Shown here: in pieces, positions 45,694-53,216 of the stretch
Layout of the letters: each line of letters begins with the position of its first letter
How positions within the stretch are numbered: the first letter of the stretch is position 1
Source: Sphaerisporangium album
GTDB taxonomy: Bacteria > Actinomycetota > Actinomycetes > Streptosporangiales > Streptosporangiaceae
NCBI RefSeq assembly: GCF_003323745.1
Contig: NZ_QOIL01000007.1
Span: forward strand, 292,809-348,234
DNA: 55,426 bases
Direction: 5' to 3'
Program-made: the position numbers and the translations under genes
Notes under the pieces: model-generated
Told to the model about the DNA's origin: nothing
Database searches by the model: none
Seen by the model: only the letters and a program-made list of their open reading frames with translations

Positions 45694-46808
45694 CGGCGGC
45701 GGCGATCACCGGCCTGGGCCTCGTATCCCCCTACGGGCACGGCACGGAGGTCTTCTGGCAGAAGCTGCTGACCGGCGACCCGGTCACCGAGCCGTCACCG
45801 ACCTCCCCGGCCACCGCCGGTGAGCCCGTGGCCCGGGTGCCCCCCGCCGGAGAGACCGGTGCCACCCCTCGCAAGCAGACCTGGGCCCGAGAGGCGCTCG
45901 CCGAGGCCCTCCGGGCGGCCGGGCGGGCCGAGCTGCCCCCGACCGCCCTCCTCGTCATCGCCGGGTCGACGCCCTGCCTTCCCCACCCCACCTCACCCCA
46001 CGCCGCCTCGCCCCTCCCCGACGAGGTCTCCGGCCCGGACCTGCGCGACTACTTCGGCGGCGCCCGCGTCTACGTCACCCACGCGTGCGCCTCCGCCGCC
46101 TTCGCCATGGCACTGGCCCAGCAATGCGTCACCGGGGGGACGGCCGACATCGTGGCCGTCGTCGGCGCGTCCGTCCTCAACCCGTACGACTACAGCTCCA
46201 TGGACGTTGTGAGGGCGGTCAGCCCGACCGGAGCCCGGCCGTTCGACACGACCCGGGACGGCATCACGGTCGGCGAGGGCGCGGGCGCCGTGATCCTCGA
46301 ACCGGCCGGCGGGCGCCGCCGGGGACCGTTGCTGGCCGGGGCGAGCTGTCGCGTCGGCGGCGGCTCCGCGAGCGCATCCGACGACGAGACCATCGCCGCG
46401 TGCATGAGAGACGCGCTGGCGCAGGGCCGGGAGCGGTCGCGCGTCCACCCGGGACGGCTCGGCTACGTCCACGCCCACGCCACGGGCACGCCACAGGGAG
46501 ACGCGGCCGAGCTGCTGGCCCTGGAGGGCGTCGCCCGGGAGCTGGGCATCCACGATCTGCCCTCCGGCTCGCACAAGGGCGCGATCGGGCACCTCCTGCA
46601 CTCGTCGGCGTTCCCCGGCCTGGTGGCGGCGGTCAACGCCCTCCGGGACGGCATCGCGCCGCCCACCGCCGGACTGGAGACACCCGAGCCCACCGAGCGC
46701 GTCCACCTCCTGCGACGTCCCCACCGGATCGCCCGGGACTCGACGGCCCTGGTGAACGGCTTCGGATTCGGCGGCAGCAACGCCTCCCTGCTGATCGCCC
46801 CCTCCTAG
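45690..46808 (+). CDS. Beta-ketoacyl synthase
   Basis: A 372-residue thiolase-fold condensing enzyme. It opens AAITGLGLVSPYG, has the active-site Cys133 in THACASAAFAM, His263 in HAHATGTPQGDAAE, and Lys296/His301 in SHKGAIGHLLHSS, so the C-H-H triad is complete, and ends NGFGFGGSNASLL. It is somewhat short (usual about 410 residues), missing part of the N-terminal half. As the last gene of the operon it should condense an acyl chain, but no chain-length partner or ACP is visible. Confidence 0.87.
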   Translation: MTAAAITGLGLVSPYGHGTEVFWQKLLTGDPVTEPSPTSPATAGEPVARVPPAGETGATPRKQTWAREALAEALRAAGRAELPPTALLVIAGSTPCLPHPTSPHAASPLPDEVSGPDLRDYFGGARVYVTHACASAAFAMALAQQCVTGGTADIVAVVGASVLNPYDYSSMDVVRAVSPTGARPFDTTRDGITVGEGAGAVILEPAGGRRRGPLLAGASCRVGGGSASASDDETIAACMRDALAQGRERSRVHPGRLGYVHAHATGTPQGDAAELLALEGVARELGIHDLPSGSHKGAIGHLLHSSAFPGLVAAVNALRDGIAPPTAGLETPEPTERVHLLRRPHRIARDSTALVNGFGFGGSNASLLIAPS

Positions 46809-46827
46809 AACCCGCCCGACGCGGCAC

Positions 46828-46862
46828 GTCCCTGGGCCCCGGACATCATCCGGGCCCTGGAC
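46828..46862 (+). terminator. Imperfect terminator hairpin after biosynthetic operon
   Basis: GTCCCTGGGCCCCGG (46828-46842) and CCGGGCCCTGGAC (46850-46862) pair with one or two bulges around the loop ACATCAT, 20 bases after the ketosynthase stop. It is a plausible end of the operon. Confidence 0.5.
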
Positions 46863-46933
46863 GCGGGCCGATCCGGCGGACGCTCCTGTGGTGGTGCGGC
46901 CAATTAGGATAATCGGCCGACACAGGAGGTCAG

Positions 46934-48565
46934 ATGGGCGAAATCAGCGCTCCACGCGTTTTCATTTCCTATGCACCCGATTCCACGGAGCACGAGGAAT
47001 CGGTGCGCAATCTCTGGATCTTCCTGCGCTGCCATGGTATCGATGCCCGCATCGACCTCCCCGGGGCCGACGGCCGGCAGGACTGGCCCACATGGACACG
47101 GGACCGCCTCAACGACGCGGATTTCGTCCTCGTCATCGCCTCAGACAGCTATAAACGCCGGGCCGAGCACCTCGTGGAAAGCGGCGCAGACGACGGCCCG
47201 CGATGGGCCGCCCACCACATCCGCGACGCGTTCCGCCAGAACGACAAAAGCACGCCGCTCAAGTACCTACCGGTTCTGTTACCCGGACATTCGGCCGACG
47301 AAATACCGGAGTTCCTCAGCACCGCCTCATCCACCCCCTACGAGCTCACCGATTTCACCGCCCGGGGAACCGAAAAGCTCATGCGAACCCTGACGGCCCC
47401 TTCCCCGCGAAGCGACCCCTCAGCGGGCGGAACCCGTCCGCTTGCGCCATTGGGCCACGAACTGGTCCTCGCCGTCACGGTGGAGGACGGCCGGGTCACC
47501 TGCGAGGCGACGCTGGCCGGCGCCGTCCTGGGCCACCACGGCGCGGACCTCCCCTTCGGCGCCGACGCCCTCGCCCGCGCGATGGACGCCCCGCCGCGCG
47601 TGGCCGAGGAGCGGCTGATCGACGCGGGACGCGCGCTGACCGCCGCGCTCCTCACCGAGGACACCACCCGCCACATCGCCAAGCTCCTGCACGACTCCCG
47701 CTTCGGCACGGTGGTCGACGTCGTCCTCGACGTCGACGGCCCCGCCTCCGCACTGCCGTACGAACTCCTGCGCCTCCCCGGCGGCCGCCTGCTCGCCACC
47801 GTCCCAGGAGTCCGCGTCCGACGCCGCGTCACCACCACCCCGAACCGGACCGTGCCACCGCTCCCAGGCCCGCTGAAGATCCTCGTGGCCCTGGCACCAC
47901 CCTCCGGGAACGACTCACGCGACACAGAGGCACGGACGCGGGCCGTTCTGGACGCCGTCGCCGACCTGCGGGGCACGGGCGCGGGTGAGGTGCGGATCCT
48001 GCGGGACGCCGGCCCGCGTGCGATCGCCGCGGCCCTGCGCGCCGACCGCTACCACGTCCTGCACCTCTCCGCCCCCGGGAAGTCGTCCGAAGGCCCGCTG
48101 CGCGCCGAACACCTGATGACGGCGCTGGACCACGGCCTCCCGCCCCTCATCGTGATCTCCGGATACGCGGCGGCCGTGCCCTCCGAGCAGGGCGGCGACG
48201 CGCCGGCCGTGACACTGATCCGCCACGGCGCCGACCGCGTCCTCGCGATGCAGGCGCCGGTCACCGGCAGATACGCCACCGTGCTCACCACACGCTTCTA
48301 CACCGCCCTGGCCGCCGGCGCGGCCCTCACCCCCGCCGCGGCGCTGGCCGACGCCCGCAACCACCTCGAACAGGAACGCATGCACCTGACCCGCGCCGAC
48401 CCGGACAACCCCCCACCACCGGAGTACGCCGTCGCGACCCTCCTGTCCTCCGGCCCCGACCTCCCCCTGATCGACCCAGCGCCACCGCCGGTTCCCGCCC
48501 CCCACGGGTTGCCATCCCTCAAGAGCGGCCAAACGGAGCCCCACATCCGACATGCGTTCGAGTGA
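46934..48565 (+). CDS. SEFIR-CHAT domain protein
   Basis: A 543-residue two-domain protein. Residues 6-150 are a SEFIR (TIR-like) domain: PRVFISYAPDSTEHEESVRNLWIFLRCHGIDARID, then DWPTWTRDRLNDADFVLVIASDSYKRRAE and a later YLPVLLPG strand. Residues 170-520 match a CHAT caspase-like region: a propeptide-like part, then YHVLHLSAPG (His377), LIVISGYAAAVPS, HGADRVLAMQAPVTGRYATVLTTRFYTALAAGAALTPAAALADAR. The normal catalytic Cys (LSAC) is Tyr411, and no cysteine occurs in the C-terminal half. AGGAGGT three bases before the ATG. Likely a defence or programmed-death component. Confidence 0.75.
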   Translation: MGEISAPRVFISYAPDSTEHEESVRNLWIFLRCHGIDARIDLPGADGRQDWPTWTRDRLNDADFVLVIASDSYKRRAEHLVESGADDGPRWAAHHIRDAFRQNDKSTPLKYLPVLLPGHSADEIPEFLSTASSTPYELTDFTARGTEKLMRTLTAPSPRSDPSAGGTRPLAPLGHELVLAVTVEDGRVTCEATLAGAVLGHHGADLPFGADALARAMDAPPRVAEERLIDAGRALTAALLTEDTTRHIAKLLHDSRFGTVVDVVLDVDGPASALPYELLRLPGGRLLATVPGVRVRRRVTTTPNRTVPPLPGPLKILVALAPPSGNDSRDTEARTRAVLDAVADLRGTGAGEVRILRDAGPRAIAAALRADRYHVLHLSAPGKSSEGPLRAEHLMTALDHGLPPLIVISGYAAAVPSEQGGDAPAVTLIRHGADRVLAMQAPVTGRYATVLTTRFYTALAAGAALTPAAALADARNHLEQERMHLTRADPDNPPPPEYAVATLLSSGPDLPLIDPAPPPVPAPHGLPSLKSGQTEPHIRHAFE

Positions 48566-48604
48566 TCTGGCGTGCACTGTGAGCGAGAACAGGTGTTCGC
48601 AGTT

Positions 48605-48618
48605 CGGAGGGTCCTCCG
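48605..48618. terminator. Short hairpin between convergent genes
   Basis: CGGAG-GGTC-CTCCG between the SEFIR-CHAT gene and the opposite GxGD-protease gene. It is GC-rich and could terminate both, but the stem is only five base pairs. Confidence 0.35.
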
Positions 48619-48619
48619 G

Positions 48620-49699
48620 CTAAGGGGCGATGGGGGTGAGGTCGCCGCCCGCGTGGACCGCCGGGAGCGCGGGGCAGCCGTTCTCGCGGGCCGCGCGGCG
48701 GGCCAGGCCGGGGGTCGCGCCCGTGCCGGCGACGCGGCCCTCGTGGACGGCGACCCAGGGTTCGGCCCGGGGTGGTGCGGCCAGCGCGGCCGTCAGCGCC
48801 GGGTCAGGGATGGGGCCGGTCGCGGCACGTGCCGACCGCGGCCGTCCGGGGGTGCCACCGGCCGGAGCCGGGGGTCGTCCGCGTTCCCGGGCTCGGAGCT
48901 CGCGGTGGCCGGTGCCGCGCCAGAAGAGGTACTGCGCGACGACCACGGGGCCGAGGATGGTGAGCAGCGGCACGCCCTCGTCCAGGACGCCCTCGACGAA
49001 CAGGGCGGAGACCACGGCGGTGACGGTGACGCCGGCCAGGGCGGCGACCAGGCCGGCGGGGCGGCCGAACGAGCGGCCCGCGACCAGCGGGAACAGCACC
49101 AGCATCATCAGGTCGCCGAGCCCGATGGCCACCGGGGAAGCTCCGTGGTCGAGGGCGAGGAGCGGCGCGAACGGCAGCCCCCGCACGTCGGTGAGGAACC
49201 GGGTCATCATCGTGGTGCCCACGGTGGCGATCAGGTCGTAGACGGTGAGCAGCGCCGCGAAGAGCGCGACGTGACCGGCGCGCATGCCGCTCTGCGCCCA
49301 GAGGGTGGTGACGGCGACGACCCCGATCACCAGCAGGACGTCGGTCAGGACGGTGACCGCCACGGCCGCGCCGGCGAACGCCGCCGCCGCGGTGGCCAGG
49401 CAGAGCACCCCCGACACCGCCCACGCCCGGCCGCCTCCGATGACGGGGGCCAGGGCCAGGTGGGCCGCGGACAGCAGGACCAGCCCGAACACGCCTGCGA
49501 CCACGGGCCCGGGCAGGTGGAGGTAGGTGAGCGGCGCCAGCACCACGACGACGAAGACGACGACCATGTCGGGGTAGGTGTACGTGCCGACCGGCGGGCG
49601 CGGCAACCGGTACCGCGCGCAGTAGGCGACGGCCACCGCGATCAGCACGGCGACCAGGACGACGAGGGCCGCGGAGACAAGCGGCGAAGGTCCGGTCAT
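48620..49699 (-). CDS. Presenilin-like GxGD intramembrane aspartyl protease
   Basis: A 359-residue protein with eight to nine hydrophobic segments. Two catalytic motifs of the A22 (presenilin/signal-peptide-peptidase) family are visible in successive helices: YD at 154-155 (ALLTVYDLIATV) and GLGD at 193-196 (AIGLGDLMML). A PLL at 244-246 (EGVPLLTILGP) stands at the place of the PAL motif. Residues 270-310 are an unstructured Pro/Arg linker, and 311-345 (PWVAVHEGRVAGTGATPGLARRAARENGCPAL) resemble a DUF5678-like domain. ATG at 49699 with GGAG seven bases upstream. It is the last gene of a peptide/ligase/protease row. Confidence 0.72.
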   Translation of the reverse strand: MTGPSPLVSAALVVLVAVLIAVAVAYCARYRLPRPPVGTYTYPDMVVVFVVVVLAPLTYLHLPGPVVAGVFGLVLLSAAHLALAPVIGGGRAWAVSGVLCLATAAAAFAGAAVAVTVLTDVLLVIGVVAVTTLWAQSGMRAGHVALFAALLTVYDLIATVGTTMMTRFLTDVRGLPFAPLLALDHGASPVAIGLGDLMMLVLFPLVAGRSFGRPAGLVAALAGVTVTAVVSALFVEGVLDEGVPLLTILGPVVVAQYLFWRGTGHRELRARERGRPPAPAGGTPGRPRSARAATGPIPDPALTAALAAPPRAEPWVAVHEGRVAGTGATPGLARRAARENGCPALPAVHAGGDLTPIAP

Positions 49700-49734
49700 G
49701 GTCACACTCCGGCAGGTGCGGCGGACGGGCGCCG

Positions 49735-51216
49735 TCAGGGGTGGGCGGGGACGGCGGCGGGGGTGGTCCGCGGGAAGACGGTGGGCGTGGGGTGGTGGTC
49801 GAAGGAGTGTTCTCTGAGGTCGGCCCGCAGTGGCGGGGTGGGGGGCATGGTGGCCGGGTCCTCGTGGAGGATGATCCCCCCCAGCGGGAGGGCGAGGGCG
49901 GCGGCGTCCTCCAGGCGGGCGAGCAGGCGGGGAGAACGGTGCCGGGCCAGGACGTGCAGGACGGGGCCGCCCGGCTCCTCGACGAGGGCGTACCGGGCGG
50001 GGAGCGCGACGTCCGGCTCGGCGTCCAGGATCTCGAGTACCTGCCGGTGTGGCACCTCCAGACTCACCGGCCCGCCGTAGCGGCCCAGGATGTCCGAGGT
50101 CGCCGGGATCGCGGCCAGCTCGCACGTGGGCGGTGCGGCGAGGGTGCGGACCAGGTCTCCGGTGACGTAGCGCAGGAGCAGGGTGCACTCCCGGTACGGC
50201 AGCAGGGGAGTCAGGACCACGGTGCCGGTCTCGCCGGGGGCGACGGGGCGGTACGTCACCGGGTCGAGGACCTCCACATGGGCGAACTCGGCGCTGTGGT
50301 GCAGGTGCCGGGCGGAGCAGAGCCGCGCGCCCGCGGGCATCCCCTCGGTCAGCACGTATCCGGTCTCGGGTTCTACGCCGAACGCCCGCCGCGCGCGCAG
50401 GCGCAGCGCGTCGCTGAGCACCTCGCCGCCGGCCTGCAGGGACACCAGCCCGAAGTCGGCCGGGCGCCAGCCGCCGCGCTCGGCCGCGGAGACCAGGGCC
50501 GCGAGGTAGGACGTGTTCGCGGTCAGGTGGGTGATCTGGCGCGCCGGGCCCGGCAGCGGCAGCGGGGCGGCCAGCCGTTCGAGGGCCACCTCCGGGGCCA
50601 GGGTGCCGAGCTGCACGAACGTGGCGCCGACCGCCATCACCGCCGCGCTCACGCAGAGCACGGGGATGGTGCCCCGCGAGGACCCCGCGTACGCCACCAC
50701 GTGCCCGGGGCGCAGGCGCTGGCCGAGCACCGCGGAGATCGTGTTCAGCGCGACCATCATGTCCACCTCACGCCGGCTGAGCCAGACGTGGGTCGGGGTT
50801 CCGCTGGTGCCGGTCGTGAGCGCGAGCAGCGCCGGGTCGACGCCGGACGCCACGAAGGCCGCCGGCATGCCGCGCAGCGCCGCCTTCGGGGTGACCGGAA
50901 GCTCGGTCCAGGAGTCCAGGGTCAGGTCGTGGGGCCGAACGCCGAGGCCGGCGAACATGGCCTGGTAGTACGCGGTGCGGGTGGCGGCGCGCCGTGCGGT
51001 CCGCCGCAACGCCCGGGTCAGCACGGTACGGCGCACGTCCGGATCGATCGGACCCTGCTGGCCGGGCAGCAGCGCGGAGTCCTCGCCGGGCTCGCCGAAC
51101 TCTCTGACCGTCGCCACCAGGTCGCGGGCGATGCGGGCGAGGCTCTCGACGGGCATCCGCTCGCCGCGCATCAGCCCGGCGGCGTACCGGAGTTGGTGGA
51201 CGGCGCTGGCGAACAT
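49735..51216 (-). CDS. PaaK-like AMP-forming ligase
   Basis: A 493-residue adenylating enzyme of the phenylacetate-CoA ligase (PaaK) type. ALTTGTSGTPTHVWLSRRE (residues 132-150) is the P-loop; VSLQAGGEVLS, GYVLTEGMP and LRYVTGDLV follow, and the order fits the family. The C-terminal domain is divergent, Pro-rich at the end, and the usual closing lysine motif is not clear. ATG with GGAGGAG six bases upstream. Lying between a 22-residue peptide gene and an intramembrane protease gene, it may activate the C-terminus of the peptide or a small acid added to it. Confidence 0.78.
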   Translation of the reverse strand: MFASAVHQLRYAAGLMRGERMPVESLARIARDLVATVREFGEPGEDSALLPGQQGPIDPDVRRTVLTRALRRTARRAATRTAYYQAMFAGLGVRPHDLTLDSWTELPVTPKAALRGMPAAFVASGVDPALLALTTGTSGTPTHVWLSRREVDMMVALNTISAVLGQRLRPGHVVAYAGSSRGTIPVLCVSAAVMAVGATFVQLGTLAPEVALERLAAPLPLPGPARQITHLTANTSYLAALVSAAERGGWRPADFGLVSLQAGGEVLSDALRLRARRAFGVEPETGYVLTEGMPAGARLCSARHLHHSAEFAHVEVLDPVTYRPVAPGETGTVVLTPLLPYRECTLLLRYVTGDLVRTLAAPPTCELAAIPATSDILGRYGGPVSLEVPHRQVLEILDAEPDVALPARYALVEEPGGPVLHVLARHRSPRLLARLEDAAALALPLGGIILHEDPATMPPTPPLRADLREHSFDHHPTPTVFPRTTPAAVPAHP

Positions 51217-51340
51217 CCGCTGCTCCTCCGTGGGTCAAGGCATGGTCGAGGTGTGGTGAGGTGTGGCCGAGGCATGGCCGTCGCGGGGGTGGAGGGTGCC
51301 GGGCCCGGGGCCGCTGGGCGCGGCCCCGGGCGGCCGGGGA

Positions 51341-51409
51341 TCAGGTGCTGAAGACGAACATGGCGCTGGCGAGGGTGCTGAGCGCGTACTTGAAGTAGTG
51401 CTTGACCAC
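51341..51409 (-). CDS. 22-residue hydrophobic/basic peptide (candidate precursor)
   Basis: A 23-codon reading frame, GTG at 51407-51409, stop TGA at 51341-51343. The peptide begins MVKHYFKYAL and ends SAMFVFST: a basic/aromatic N-terminus, then a hydrophobic helix. A very strong ribosome site (AAAGGGGGGAG, 51414-51424) stands four to six bases before the GTG. The gene lies 124 bases upstream of the PaaK-like gene on the same strand. It is too short for ordinary gene finders. It contains no cysteine and no tryptophan. A role as signal/precursor is inference from context. Confidence 0.62.
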   Translation of the reverse strand: MVKHYFKYALSTLASAMFVFST

Positions 51410-51767
51410 GAAACTCCCCCCTTTCCGGATTGTCGGTATTCATTTCGCGCCACGCGTCGAGTGAGTCGCGTGGCCGTCGCGGCCCCCGACCGCTTTCCCC
51501 GTCGCCGGGGAAAGCCGCGTCGTCGGGCGCGTAATGGAACGCCGCATCGGCCGATGGGCATCGCGTCCCCGGACGGGCCGGAACCCGGCGTGCACCGGCC
51601 GGGCTCCATATGTCCACGTGCCGGGATGGTCCAGCGAAGTCCCTCCGGCCGGCCCCGATGAAGGCGTCCGATTCGCCGGCGACGTCGTACCGGCATCCAC
51701 AGTGAATCACCGCAATCTCCGGCCCGATACAGATTCGATCTGGCTCGAAAGTGATTTACAGTGCCTC
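51410..51767. promoter_or_regulatory. Divergent control region of peptide and regulator genes
   Basis: The 358-base spacer carries three palindromes: GCTTTCCCC-N6-GGGGAAAGC at 51492-51515, CATCGGCCGATG at 51545-51556, and TTCGA-N6-TCGAA at 51734-51749, the last 18 bases before the regulator ATG. These are candidate operators for the ArsR-type regulator. No gene is supported within it; longer reading frames here are out-of-frame extensions. Confidence 0.5.
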
Positions 51768-52736
51768 ATGATTACCGTTAAGTTCAATATTTCTGGACTT
51801 GCTCGCACCAGGATCGCGCCCTCCCCGGCGTTCGAGATCACCTCCTGGCTGCGCCTGGCCGCCGCGAACCGGCGCCACCCGATCCTCGGCATGGCCGGCT
51901 CCGCCGCCCGGTACGCCTTACGCGACCCCGACGTGGCACTGGTCGCGGCCGTGATGCCGCCCGGTGCGCAGGGCTACGTCCTGGACATGCTGACGCCGCG
52001 CCCGGACGCGGGCCCGTGGCACCGCGTGCTCGCCGGACAGCTCGACGCCGTCAGCGAGACCCCCATCGAGAAGATCGCGGAACAGTTGCTGGAGGAGCGC
52101 TTCCCGGACGGCGACATGCCGGACGGCGTCCGCCGCGCCCTGGAGGACGGCGGCTTCGCCCGGCGGGCCGCCGACGGCCTGCGCCGTTTCTGGCTGACGG
52201 CCCTCGCCGACCAGCGCAAGGGACTGGAGGAGCGGCTGTCCGCCGACCTGGCTGCGCGGGCGCACCTGATGGCCACGTACGGCGTCGGCCACGTGCTGGA
52301 GTCCCTGCACCCCGACCTCGACTGGGCCCCGGAGGAGATGCGCATCGTCAAGCCGTACGACGGGGCCGGCGACCTGAGCGACAGCGAGCTGGTCCTGTCC
52401 CCGTCGCTGCTCGGATGGCCCAACCTGCACGTGCAGGTGTGCGACCCGCTGGACGCGTTCATGGCCTACCCGGTGAGCGCGACCGGCCCGGCGCCGAAGG
52501 CGGACACTGGGTTGTCGGGCCTGATCGGGACCAGCCGCGCCGCGATCCTGCGCGATCTGGCCGTCTCGCGCTCGACCACCGAGCTGAGCCGGCGCCACCG
52601 GCTGGCCCCCTCCACGGTGTCGTACCACCTGAGCGTGCTGCTGGAGGCCGACCTGGTGAGCCGCACGCGGCAGGGCCCCGTGGTGCGCTACCAGCGGACG
52701 CGGGCCGCGAACGCCCTGCTTCGCGACCGCCGCTGA
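51768..52736 (+). CDS. ArsR/DUF5937-type winged-helix regulator
   Basis: A 322-residue regulator. The start MITVKFNISGLARTRIAPSPAFEITSWLRL is the DUF5937 signature; the C-terminal 60 residues are an ArsR-type winged helix (STTELSRRHRLAPSTVSYHLSVLLEADLVSRTRQGPVVRYQRT, near 270-312). The large N-terminal region probably senses a ligand. ATG 51768 was chosen because the domain begins there; upstream extension is poor. It is transcribed away from the peptide/ligase/protease row, and the spacer has palindromes, so local regulation is likely. Confidence 0.82.
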   Translation: MITVKFNISGLARTRIAPSPAFEITSWLRLAAANRRHPILGMAGSAARYALRDPDVALVAAVMPPGAQGYVLDMLTPRPDAGPWHRVLAGQLDAVSETPIEKIAEQLLEERFPDGDMPDGVRRALEDGGFARRAADGLRRFWLTALADQRKGLEERLSADLAARAHLMATYGVGHVLESLHPDLDWAPEEMRIVKPYDGAGDLSDSELVLSPSLLGWPNLHVQVCDPLDAFMAYPVSATGPAPKADTGLSGLIGTSRAAILRDLAVSRSTTELSRRHRLAPSTVSYHLSVLLEADLVSRTRQGPVVRYQRTRAANALLRDRR

Positions 52737-52919
52737 CCCCCGCGCCGAGGGCGCCCGCGCGGCTCAGGAGGCGTCACCGTGACCCGCCGGTCTCCCCGGA
52801 ACCGGCCCGGCCGACGGCCGCCGCGTCGTACGCCGATGCCCTCCCGGAACCTCAGGTGGCCACCAAGGTGGAGGTGCCGGCCTCCACGGTTTACGAGACG
52901 CCGGTTTCCGGCGCGACCG

Positions 52920-53216
52920 CTAACCGCCGGCCATGGCGCCCACGATCAGAAATGGCTCGGCCCCTGTGGCGACCGGCTCGGGCAACGGGGTGTCCGGGAG
53001 TTCGTGGGACAGGTCCTGCTCGCAGGCGAAGAACCTCACGAACGCACGGCGCCGCTGAGTGACATGATCACGAATCGTGCCCCGCAGCATCGGATGGCGC
53101 GCCTCGAGCGCGTCGAGCACCGAGCGCTGCGTGACCTGGCCGGGAATGTGCAGTTCCACCTCGCCGTCGACTCGCGCGAGGGTCCGCAGATGTACCGGGA
53201 GCACGACACGGATCAT
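52920..53216 (-). CDS. MoaD/ThiS-type ubiquitin-like protein
   Basis: A 98-residue beta-grasp protein of the MoaD/ThiS family. It reads [50 protein letters not shown], and ends [12 protein letters not shown] with the C-terminal Gly-Gly used for adenylation and thiocarboxylation. The ATG overlaps the stop of the BNR-repeat gene, giving a conserved two-gene unit. No molybdopterin or thiamine genes are nearby, so it may carry sulfur or be attached as a ubiquitin-like tag in another process. Confidence 0.78.
   Translation of the reverse strand: MIRVVLPVHLRTLARVDGEVELHIPGQVTQRSVLDALEARHPMLRGTIRDHVTQRRRAFVRFFACEQDLSHELPDTPLPEPVATGAEPFLIVGAMAGG

Noticed and set aside
51234..51710. Longer frames over the 22-residue peptide gene, including one starting MNTDNPERGEF
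   Set aside because: They lack ribosome sites or have artefact composition; the GTG frame at 51409 has the strong ribosome site and a plausible peptide.
52767..52919. GTG with AGGAGG upstream (52779) opening a 183-codon frame
   Set aside because: It runs antisense through the MoaD-like gene and is Arg/Pro-rich; another frame here (ending [20 protein letters not shown]) looks protein-like but has no start. Possibly a remnant, not supported as a gene.
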